Part shown: positions 5,286 through 10,916 of the stretch, piece by piece
How the letters are laid out: every line of letters starts with the position of its first letter
Numbering within the stretch: the stretch's first letter is position 1
From: Bacteroidia bacterium
Lineage (GTDB): Bacteria; Bacteroidota; Bacteroidia; Chitinophagales; Saprospiraceae
Reading direction: 5' to 3'
Length of the DNA stretch: 10,916 nucleotides
NCBI GenBank assembly: GCA_030431945.1
Contig: JAUIIF010000089.1
Span: 1 to 10,916 of the forward strand
Translations under genes and position numbers: made by a program
The notes under the pieces: generated by a model
Seen by the model: only the letters and a program-made list of their open reading frames with translations
Database searches by the model: none
Told to the model about the DNA's origin: nothing

Positions 5286-6605
5286 ATGCGTTATCTGCTC
5301 GCGGTACTGTTGCTCTTCTTGCTGACTCCATTACTCTTCACTGGTTTTCCGGGGAGTAAACTGGCCAATCATAAGCCTGCGGCTTTGCCGGAATGGTCAT
5401 GGGCTTCCTGGTGGGCCGGAGATTACCAGCGGGAAGTTGCCAGGGTACTCAACGAGCAGTTCGGATGGCGGAACAACCTGGTTCGGCTGAACAACCAGAA
5501 GGAATACTCGCTTTTCAATAACGCTACTGCCCGGGACGTGGTGATCGGGAAAGATGGTTACCTCTACGAAGACACCTATCTGGATACCGCAACCGGCAGG
5601 AATTATCAGGGGCGCAAACACTTTCAGGAAATGGGGGAACGCCTGGCCCTGGTCCGGGATTCCCTGGCCGAGCGAGGCATTGACCTGTTGGTGGTGATGG
5701 CTGCCGGAAAAGGCACTTACTTTCCGGAGTACCACCCTGCGGCGTGGGCGGGGCCAAGCCCCGCCGCTACGAACGAAGACGGTCTCCTGCAGGCCCTGCA
5801 GGAGCAGCAAATCGAACACCTCAATTTCAACGCCTGGTTTCGGGAGATGAAGGATACGACGCAGTACCCCCTCTTTCCCAAGGTGGGGATTCACTGGACT
5901 AAATACGGACAGTTCCTGGTCATGGACTCGCTGGTCAATTACCTGGAGCAAAGGCACGGAATTGACCTTCCCGAAATGGTACTTGATTCCATCGAGGTAA
6001 GCTCCGAACAGCGGGGGAGTGAAGCGGATATCTTCCGGGGGCTCAACGTTTTTCAGGCGCCGGCAGGGTACCCGCTGGCTTACCCTTACTGGCACGTTGA
6101 ACATCCGGAGAAGGAGCAATTAAAAACCCTCGTCATCGGAGACAGTTTCTACTGGTCGCTTTACCTGCACGAACAGTTCAGTAAAAAGTTTCTGGGGAAC
6201 GGTGAGTTCTGGTATTACTTCAACCGGGTGATGTGGAACGGGACGGATGATGGTCCGGCCAGCGAGTTGCGCCTGCCCAATGACTTACTGGGGTATGATC
6301 TTGTTATCCTCTTCGAAACGGAGAGCCATTACCACCGCCTGTCCAACGGGTTTCTGGAGGCCGCCGTAGCCGGCTTTTTGGCGGGAGAAGTAGCCACTGC
6401 TGCCCTCGATATTCCGGAAGAGCGCCTGGAGGAAATGATGCAGCAAATCCGGGAAACGGAAAAATGGTACGCTTACGTTAAGAATAAGGCAAAAAAGGGA
6501 GACCGGACGGAAGAAGAAGTGCTGCGGAACGAAGCTCAGTTTTACCTGGAAGAGCGAATCAGAAAGAAAAAGCTGCGTCGCGCCGTTAAAAACGAAAATA
6601 GATAA
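5286..6605 (+). CDS. AlgX/AlgJ-like SGNH-fold protein for glycan O-acetylation
   Basis: This 439-aa protein probably acts outside the inner membrane, taking acyl groups from an MBOAT partner and adding them to a polysaccharide. Residues 4-20 form an N-terminal membrane anchor or signal sequence. The rest resembles the AlgX/AlgJ SGNH-hydrolase-like domain: an early IGKDGYLYEDTYLD (87-100), VVMAAGKGTYFPEYHP (136-151), GIHWTKYGQF (201-210) with the presumed catalytic His203, and VIGDSFYWS (283-291) with the nucleophile Ser287. Pseudomonas AlgX has DTHW where this protein has GIHW, so the acidic triad member is not in the usual place. The C-terminal 65 residues are highly charged and probably helical. 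The gene converges on the MBOAT gene and overlaps its 3' end by 20 bp, with no terminator between. The acceptor glycan is unknown. Confidence 0.85.
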   Translation: MRYLLAVLLLFLLTPLLFTGFPGSKLANHKPAALPEWSWASWWAGDYQREVARVLNEQFGWRNNLVRLNNQKEYSLFNNATARDVVIGKDGYLYEDTYLDTATGRNYQGRKHFQEMGERLALVRDSLAERGIDLLVVMAAGKGTYFPEYHPAAWAGPSPAATNEDGLLQALQEQQIEHLNFNAWFREMKDTTQYPLFPKVGIHWTKYGQFLVMDSLVNYLEQRHGIDLPEMVLDSIEVSSEQRGSEADIFRGLNVFQAPAGYPLAYPYWHVEHPEKEQLKTLVIGDSFYWSLYLHEQFSKKFLGNGEFWYYFNRVMWNGTDDGPASELRLPNDLLGYDLVILFETESHYHRLSNGFLEAAVAGFLAGEVATAALDIPEERLEEMMQQIRETEKWYAYVKNKAKKGDRTEEEVLRNEAQFYLEERIRKKKLRRAVKNENR

Positions 6606-8007
6606 AGGGGTTAAAGCCCTGGCTGGTAATCACCGCGCAGGCGAAAAAGAATGTTACCAGACTGAGGCCGAGGAGTACCGCGGTTTGCCGCCGGGAGTAG
6701 GTTAGCCGTTCGTAGGTGTACGCTTGCAGTTGGCTCCCTCCGGGCAGCCGCACGGCCCAGGCCCCCAAGAGGCTGATGCCCAACGTCCACCAAAATTTAG
6801 CGCTTGCCTGCGGCAAGCCCGTCCACCGGCCACCGAACATGACGCTGAGGTAATCCACCGCCTCCGTAAAGGTTTCCAACCGGAAGAAGACCCAACCGAC
6901 AACCACGAGAAAGCAGGTCAGCAAGATGGCCGGCCACCGGCCGGCCCGCGTCAGCCATTGTTGCAGGAAGAGGCGATCCAGGGCCAGGAACAGGCCGTGG
7001 TAAGCGCCCCAGATCACAAAGTTCCAGGAGGCGCCGTGCCAGAGCCCCGAAAGCAGGAAGACGACCCAGAGGTTAAAGTACAGCCGAGCGGCGGAGGGTA
7101 CCCGGTTTCCGCCCAGCGGAATGTAGAGGTAGTCCCGCATCCACCGGCCAAGGGTAATGTGCCATCGCCGCCAGAACTCCGTAATGCTGGTGGCTACGTA
7201 GGGACTGTTGAAATTCTCCGGAAAGCGAAAGCCCATCATCCGGCCCAGACCGATGGCCATATCGGAATAACCGGCAAAATCATAATAAATCTGCCCGGCG
7301 TAGGCAATGGCCCCCAACCAGGCCGTGGGCAGGTCAGGTACGCCGGCTTCGCTGGCAAAAATGGCATCCGCTTGTTGGCCGAGCACGTTAGCGATAAAGA
7401 CCTTTTTCGCCAGGCCCAGGGTGAAACGGAAAAAGCCCTGCAATTTATCTTCCGCCGAAGCGGAACGCTCCCGCAGTTGATCAGCCACCTCGTGGTAACG
7501 CACGATCGGGCCGGCAATCATTTGCGGAAAAGACATGATGTACAGCAGGTAGTCGCTTACCCGCTCCAGAGGAGCGTGCTCCCGGCGGTACACGTCGATG
7601 GCATAAGTCAGGGTCTGGAAGGTGTAAAAGCTGATGCCGATGGGCAGGGCGACGGTCGTCCACCCCACTGTTTCCAGGCCGGCCGCGGTAAGCAGGCCGT
7701 TTACGTTTTCAACGAAGAAATTGGCGTACTTGAAATACGCCAGTAACCCCAGATTGAGGCCCAGCGAAGTCAGCAGCAGCCCTTTACGGCCGGATGGGGT
7801 AGTGCTGCGGTGCAGGGCCCGGACCAGGTAAAAATCGGTAATGGTGGAAGCCACCAGTATGAAAATGAAAAACGGTGCTCCCCAGGCATAGAAGATGACC
7901 GAGAACAGCAACACGACGGCGTTACGCCAGTTGCCGGGAACCAGGGTATACGCCAGCAGAAAAACCGGCAAAAAATACAGCAAAAAGGGAATGGAACTGA
8001 AAACCAC
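6586..8007 (-). CDS. MBOAT-family O-acyltransferase (AlgI-like)
   Basis: This is a multi-spanning inner-membrane O-acyltransferase that passes acyl groups to an extracytoplasmic acceptor or partner, as AlgI does in alginate acetylation. From the GTG at 8007 it is 473 aa. It begins VVFSSIPFLLYFLPVFLLAY, the usual start of AlgI-type proteins. The open frame extends to an ATG at 8088, but the extra 27 residues (MDWPCILSSTPPQ...) do not look conserved. Visible motifs are PIGISFYTFQTLTYAIDVYR (122-141), YYDFAGYSDMAIGLG (241-255), FWRRWHITLGRWMRDYLYIP (278-297) and LWHGASWNFVIWGAYHG (322-338), where His324 is the conserved MBOAT histidine. It ends GFNPFIYFRF, as AlgI homologues often do. A weak promoter box lies just before the GTG. 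Its likely partner is the convergent AlgX-like gene. Confidence 0.93.
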   Translation of the reverse strand: MVFSSIPFLLYFLPVFLLAYTLVPGNWRNAVVLLFSVIFYAWGAPFFIFILVASTITDFYLVRALHRSTTPSGRKGLLLTSLGLNLGLLAYFKYANFFVENVNGLLTAAGLETVGWTTVALPIGISFYTFQTLTYAIDVYRREHAPLERVSDYLLYIMSFPQMIAGPIVRYHEVADQLRERSASAEDKLQGFFRFTLGLAKKVFIANVLGQQADAIFASEAGVPDLPTAWLGAIAYAGQIYYDFAGYSDMAIGLGRMMGFRFPENFNSPYVATSITEFWRRWHITLGRWMRDYLYIPLGGNRVPSAARLYFNLWVVFLLSGLWHGASWNFVIWGAYHGLFLALDRLFLQQWLTRAGRWPAILLTCFLVVVGWVFFRLETFTEAVDYLSVMFGGRWTGLPQASAKFWWTLGISLLGAWAVRLPGGSQLQAYTYERLTYSRRQTAVLLGLSLVTFFFACAVITSQGFNPFIYFRF

Positions 8008-8011
8008 GGCA

Positions 8012-8019
8012 CGAAGGTA
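8012..8019 (-). promoter_or_regulatory. Possible -7 box just upstream of the MBOAT start
   Basis: Read on the minus strand this is TACCTTCG, one base from TAnnTTTG, ending 4 nt before the GTG at 8007. No good TTTG box was found at the expected distance upstream, so the call is weak. It agrees with the GTG start rather than the ATG at 8088, and with the near-leaderless pattern of the AlgX-like gene. Confidence 0.25.
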
Positions 8020-8246
8020 AAGGGTGTCGGCGAAATGAAGTCGGGGTGCCTGCGGAGGTGTGGAGGACAAAATGCACGGCCAGTCCATAAATCAGGCTTT
8101 GGCTAAGGGCCGGAGGTACGCCATTGGCAGTGTGCGGGACTTGCTTCCGCGTATCAGTTGGGCAAATTGTCATGCACACCCTGCAGGGCGTTGTAAAAAG
8201 TTTTCTGCAACTGGTGGCGCCTCCTACCCCGGCAAATCCGTAATTT

Positions 8247-9470
8247 GTGGTTGTGTTCGATTTTAATGCCTATTCCTCCCCCCTCCTCCCCGGTTTTCTG
8301 CAGGGGGTGGTTTTTGCCTTTATCCTGTGCTTGCGGGGGTATCGGGAAGAGCGGGTCAGTGACTATTTTGCCGCACTGCTGTTGCTCGCCGGCAGTTTGT
8401 ACGTAGGGCAATGGATGTTGGGTTTTGCCGACTGGTACGATGCGCACGATTGGCGAACGACCCTGATGTTTTACGTCAAGTGGAAGAATTTGCTGGCCTT
8501 TGGTCCCCTTATCTGGTTGTACTTCCGCGCACTGACCAATACCGACTTTCGGTGGCAGCGGAAGTATTGGTGGCATTTTCTGCCACTGCTGCTGACCCTC
8601 ACGCAACCCGTGGCTGTTTTCCTGTACGACTGGGGGTACTGGTGGTTGCTCAAAGGAGAAGCATTCACCTATTTCTACAATACCCGCGGACCGGCAGCCG
8701 AGTGGAACAATCAGTTCAATTCACCAATTTTCACCATCGTCTATGTCATCTCCGTAGTGCACCTGTTGGTGTACCTGGTCCGAACGCTCCTGGATTACCG
8801 GAAATACCGGTCTTACCTTGCCCGGGAGTTTTCTAACGCTGAGCAACTGACCTTCAAAAGCCTGCGCCTCACCCTGTACCTGATGTTGGCCGGTGTGCTC
8901 CTGACCGTTTTGCTGGATGTGCATAACCTGCTGTACAGTACCAGCTACATCGAGAGCTGGGACAGCTTTTTCGTGATGTCCGTCTTTACGTACCTGATCT
9001 CTATCCAGTTCCTGGCCATCAACCCGCGCCTGACGCGGGCCCTGCGGTTTGAACCCGGAGCCGAAGAGGACGTACCAGTGGCTTCATTGCCTGCAAGTAC
9101 TGAGGACGTGACGACCAAAACTGACCCGGAACTGGCCGCCTGGGCAGAAAAGCTGGAACGGCGATTTGCCGTACACCAGGACTACCTCAATCCGGATCTG
9201 AAATTGGGAGACCTCGCCGAATCCATCAAAACCAACAGCTCGGTACTCAGCAGGGTCATCAACAGCAGCTACGGCATGAATTTCAATGACTTTATCAACA
9301 GCCGCCGTTGTGAAGCGTTTTTGCAGGCCATTGCCGCAGGAGAACACCGGCAGCATACTTTACTGAGCATTGCCCTCGACTGCGGTTTCAACTCCAAGTC
9401 AACTTTCAACCGGGCCTTCAAAAAGCATACGGGCAAAAGCCCGGGCTCCGCTATCCGGGAGTTGGGGTAG
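8247..9470 (+). CDS. Membrane-bound AraC-family transcriptional regulator
   Basis: This 407-aa one-component regulator senses in the membrane and binds DNA in the cytoplasm. The N-terminal ~260 residues hold about seven membrane segments (roughly 13-30, 40-58, 80-96, 108-126, 160-182, 205-226, 240-258), with the motif QWMLGFADWYDAHDWR (55-70) that I associate with this Bacteroidota regulator type. A linker (265-300) leads to an AraC/HTH_18 domain (about 305-405): LGDLAESIKTNSSVLSRVIN is the first helix-turn-helix, and ALDCGFNSKSTFNRAFKKHTGKSP the second with the AraC signature. No ATG is available; GTG 8247 and GTG 8253 are both possible. A TAATTTG sequence at 8241-8247, if a promoter box, would favour 8253. 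The gene is divergent from the MBOAT gene with about 240 bp between, so control of the acyltransferase or of itself is plausible but unproven. Confidence 0.92.
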   Translation: MVVFDFNAYSSPLLPGFLQGVVFAFILCLRGYREERVSDYFAALLLLAGSLYVGQWMLGFADWYDAHDWRTTLMFYVKWKNLLAFGPLIWLYFRALTNTDFRWQRKYWWHFLPLLLTLTQPVAVFLYDWGYWWLLKGEAFTYFYNTRGPAAEWNNQFNSPIFTIVYVISVVHLLVYLVRTLLDYRKYRSYLAREFSNAEQLTFKSLRLTLYLMLAGVLLTVLLDVHNLLYSTSYIESWDSFFVMSVFTYLISIQFLAINPRLTRALRFEPGAEEDVPVASLPASTEDVTTKTDPELAAWAEKLERRFAVHQDYLNPDLKLGDLAESIKTNSSVLSRVINSSYGMNFNDFINSRRCEAFLQAIAAGEHRQHTLLSIALDCGFNSKSTFNRAFKKHTGKSPGSAIRELG

Positions 9471-9501
9471 TGTAGGGCAATTATTGTCACATTCTACATC
9501 C

Positions 9502-9519
9502 GGGCGCGGCCGCAGGTGC
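9502..9519 (-). repeat. Dispersed 18-nt GC-rich repeat, copy D
   Basis: The minus strand reads GCACCTGCGGCCGCGCCC, identical over 18 nt to copy E at 10374-10391. It lies 31 bp past the AraC-type gene stop and points against that gene. The pyrimidine-rich sequence 5' of it on the minus strand resembles that before copy B. Confidence 0.7.
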
Positions 9520-9733
9520 AGGGGAGGTTAGGGAGCAGGGAAGCCAGGTGGAACGGTAGTGTGGTCATGAGTTTCCCTGAGCTGGGTGACCCGCCGGCGA
9601 TTTCTGGAAACGTACTGACAAATCACCTGAAGCTCCCGCAGCGGATTTATGGGGGTAAGCAACGAGCAGTACGGGCAGTACTTAAATCAGGACGCTGCTA
9701 CGGGGCGCAGGTTTGTCTTCCCTGCCGGAGGAG

Positions 9734-9753
9734 GCTTGGAGAAGCTTTTTTTT
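9734..9753 (+). terminator. Short hairpin with T8 tract, weak terminator candidate
   Basis: GCTT (9734-9737) pairs with AAGC (9742-9745) around GGAG and is followed directly by eight T (9746-9753). The stem is only four base pairs and the position is about 265 nt past the AraC-type stop. It could end a long 3' UTR or a small RNA, or be chance. Confidence 0.25.
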
Positions 9754-9889
9754 GGGGTAAAGGACGATGTCTCCTGATCCATCGCCCGTAAAAAGTCCCA
9801 AACCATAATCTGACCCGTCCCAAATGGTGATTTGGAGCGCTGGCGTGGCCGGATTCCCGGTGCTTTGTGATCAACAAAAACAAAGTACC

Positions 9890-10249
9890 ATGCTACGTTA
9901 CCGCTTTCCACTCTTACTACTTATCGCTGTTGCCCTGAGCGCTTGCGGACGCACCGTCGCGGGCATCGGGATTTCCGCCAACCAGGAGTTTGTCCTGGGG
10001 GAAGGCCGTCACCCCGCCTACCAGGCCCGCCTGAACAATAAGGATACGGTGGCGGTGCAAGTCTCCGTAAGGAACAAAAAAACGAAGGTGCAAACCCAGG
10101 GTTTTGACCTGGCGGGCACCGCAACCGTCTACGTGGCGGCTGATGAAGAGGTACACCTGATCAACAACAGCGACCAGGAAGTCCAGGTAAAGGCCACCCT
10201 GAATCGTAAAAACATCCAGGGCATGCGCTACCTGCCCGTCAGGGACTGA
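9890..10249 (+). CDS. Small predicted lipoprotein of unknown function
   Basis: The frame is open from 9824, but the ATG at 9890 gives a normal lipoprotein signal: basic MLRYR, a hydrophobic core (6-17) and the lipobox LSAC with Cys19. That start is preferred and gives 119 aa. The mature part of about 100 residues is soluble, with alternating hydrophobic residues suggesting a small beta-rich domain (VAVQVSVRNKKTKVQTQGF at 54-72; GTATVYVAADEEVHLINN at 76-93; EVQVKATLNRKNIQG at 97-111). I do not recognise the family; the pattern would suit an Ig-like or C2-like beta sandwich. The gene is followed after 75 nt by a secreted serine-hydrolase-like gene on the same strand, with a modest hairpin between. 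Location is inferred as periplasmic or outer-membrane anchored. Confidence 0.7.
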   Translation: MLRYRFPLLLLIAVALSACGRTVAGIGISANQEFVLGEGRHPAYQARLNNKDTVAVQVSVRNKKTKVQTQGFDLAGTATVYVAADEEVHLINNSDQEVQVKATLNRKNIQGMRYLPVRD

Positions 10250-10277
10250 GCGCTCCGGCACCACTAGCCGCTACTAC

Positions 10278-10294
10278 TCCGGCCGGTGGCCGGA
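10278..10294 (+). terminator. 7-bp hairpin between lipoprotein and hydrolase-like genes
   Basis: TCCGGCC (10278-10284) pairs perfectly with GGCCGGA (10288-10294) around a three-base GGT loop. The following bases are pyrimidine-rich (CATCTTCTCTTC) but contain no T-run. It may be a weak terminator or a processing element; the two genes may still share a transcript. Confidence 0.3.
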
Positions 10295-10324
10295 CATCTT
10301 CTCTTCACCAGACAATCTCTCCTT

Positions 10325-10916
10325 ATGTCACCCCTTACTCCTTTCCTTACCCTGCTCCTTTTTATCCTGGTCAGCACCTGCGGCCGCGCCCAAACCCCTT
10401 TCGCCAATTTTCGTTTTGAGCATAACGGGAAGACCATTGACCTGCCTGCCCTCATGGCCAGTACCCAGACTCAGGACGTTAGCATGGCCCTGACCAACGG
10501 TACCCTGGATTCTGCTTTTGTGGCTACCACGCAGTCCGCAAGCACCCTCAGCGTCACCACGCTTTTCCCCGCCGGCGCGGGCTCCGGCCTCCCGGTTTGT
10601 ATCGCTGTTTTACAACTGGTGGAAAGGGGCGCACTCCGGCTTGACGATCCGATAAATCCGCTCCTTGGCCCTACACCGCTGAGCAGGGGGGATGGGGTGA
10701 CCGTACGGGACTTGTTACTACTGAAACCGCAGGTAGGCAGCAGGTATAAACCGGATGGTTTTGCCGCCGGAGCAGCGCTGCCGTCCCTGGCTGAAGTAGC
10801 CAGAGGGTTTCGTTTCCGGGGCATACGCCCGGCCGCTAAAGGGACGGAATACGGTAGTTGGGTACTCCTGCAACTGATCTTGGAACAGCACTACGGGAAA
10901 CCGCTTAATGACATTA
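10325..10916 (+). CDS. Secreted beta-lactamase-fold serine hydrolase homologue, active site apparently lost (partial)
   Basis: From ATG 10325 the frame stays open to the window edge (197 codons seen), so the gene is cut by the edge, not necessarily truncated. Residues 1-23 form a signal peptide, cleaved perhaps after GRAQ, or at Cys19 if a lipoprotein. The rest aligns with the beta-lactamase-related family (class C/D-Ala-D-Ala carboxypeptidase fold): TLFPAGAGSGLPVCIAVLQL (79-98), then LVERGALRLDDPI (98-110), VTVRDLLLL (126-134) and GTEYGSWVLLQLILEQHYGK (173-192). Where active members have the S-x-x-K nucleophile motif, an ungapped alignment puts A-G-S-G (85-88). The usual HTSG after RDLL and the Y-x-N motif before VLL are also missing. 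It therefore looks like a non-catalytic homologue. A perfect repeat copy lies inside the signal-peptide coding region. The C-terminus is unseen. Confidence 0.72.
   Translation, partial: MSPLTPFLTLLLFILVSTCGRAQTPFANFRFEHNGKTIDLPALMASTQTQDVSMALTNGTLDSAFVATTQSASTLSVTTLFPAGAGSGLPVCIAVLQLVERGALRLDDPINPLLGPTPLSRGDGVTVRDLLLLKPQVGSRYKPDGFAAGAALPSLAEVARGFRFRGIRPAAKGTEYGSWVLLQLILEQHYGKPLNDI
10374..10391 (+). repeat. Dispersed 18-nt GC-rich repeat, copy E (within a coding region)
   Basis: GCACCTGCGGCCGCGCCC is identical to copy D (minus strand at 9502-9519). Here it lies in the signal-peptide end of the hydrolase-like gene and encodes most of STCGRAQ. It is the only copy inside a confident coding region. 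Confidence 0.65.

Larger units (their letters stand above)
9471..9889. other. Intergenic region without a convincing gene
   Basis: The 419 nt after the AraC-type gene hold repeat copy D (9502-9519) and a short T-rich hairpin (9734-9753). A 91-codon plus-strand frame (9516-9791) and a 74-codon minus-strand frame (9687-9911) are open, but neither resembles a protein family. The first begins within the repeat and runs through the poly-T hairpin. No clear promoter was found for the lipoprotein gene at 9890; the best box is GTGCTTTG at 9860-9867, with no proper partner. Confidence 0.55.

Noticed and set aside
6724..7746. 340-codon plus-strand ORF opposite the MBOAT gene
   Set aside because: It is polar and Pro/Gln-rich, as expected opposite a hydrophobic membrane protein gene; no family seen.
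8008..8088. N-terminal extension of the MBOAT protein to the ATG at 8088
   Set aside because: The 27 extra residues are not membrane-like or family-like, whereas the GTG at 8007 gives the standard AlgI-type N-terminus right after a promoter-like box.
9516..9791. 91-codon plus-strand ORF after the AraC-type gene
   Set aside because: It begins with a GTG inside repeat copy D and reads through a T8 hairpin. It is rich in Arg, Gly and Cys with no domain or conserved pattern.
9687..9911. 74-codon minus-strand ORF overlapping the lipoprotein start
   Set aside because: It overlaps the signal-peptide region of a credible gene in the opposite direction and shows no recognisable features.
141..10391. 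CRISPR array made of the 18-nt repeats
   Set aside because: The copies are hundreds to thousands of bases apart, on both strands, with no regular spacers and no cas genes.

Overview
The window looks like a chromosomal segment of a Bacteroidota bacterium, most likely a moderately high-GC marine or sediment member related to Saprospiria/Lewinella. This is inferred from several signs: an AraC regulator with a multi-TM N-terminus, a HEIGH-type (M57) lipoprotein peptidase, an AlgI/AlgX-like acetylation pair, Bacteroidota-type promoter sequences (TTTG, 17-20 nt, TAnnTTTG) and almost no Shine-Dalgarno sequences. Genus-level placement is a guess.

Layout. 1-122: tail of an upstream plus-strand transcript with two UGAA-capped hairpins and a strong terminator. 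246-2860 (minus): an alpha-glucan phosphorylase with its own terminator. 2861-3555: mostly non-coding, with two repeat copies, a doubtful small ORF and the terminator of the next gene. 3556-4440 (minus): a secreted M57 zinc metallopeptidase lipoprotein. 4441-4976: an AT-rich divergent regulatory region with a palindrome, a tandem A-tract repeat, two plus-strand promoter candidates and a possible 45-aa ORF. 4977-5246 (plus): a small three-TM protein. 5286-6605 (plus): an AlgX/AlgJ-like SGNH protein. 6586-8007 (minus): an AlgI-like MBOAT O-acyltransferase, tail-to-tail with the previous gene and overlapping it by 20 bp. 8247-9470 (plus): a membrane-bound AraC-type regulator, divergent from the MBOAT gene. 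9471-9889: non-coding. 9890-10249 (plus): a small lipoprotein. 10325 to the window end (plus): a partial beta-lactamase/serine-hydrolase-fold protein whose catalytic motifs appear lost.

How the genes fit together. The MBOAT and AlgX-like proteins would together move acyl (probably acetyl) groups across the inner membrane onto an extracytoplasmic glycan. The membrane AraC regulator next door could control them, but that rests on position alone. The glucan phosphorylase is a housekeeping glycogen-breakdown gene with no evident link to the rest.

The most unusual signal that the genes do not explain is an 18-nt GC-rich sequence, GCACCTGCGGCCGCGCCC, present in five exact or near-exact copies. Four are intergenic and one lies inside a signal-peptide coding region. 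The second is the apparent pseudo-enzyme at the right edge. I found no CRISPR array, tRNA, rRNA, transposase or phage gene.
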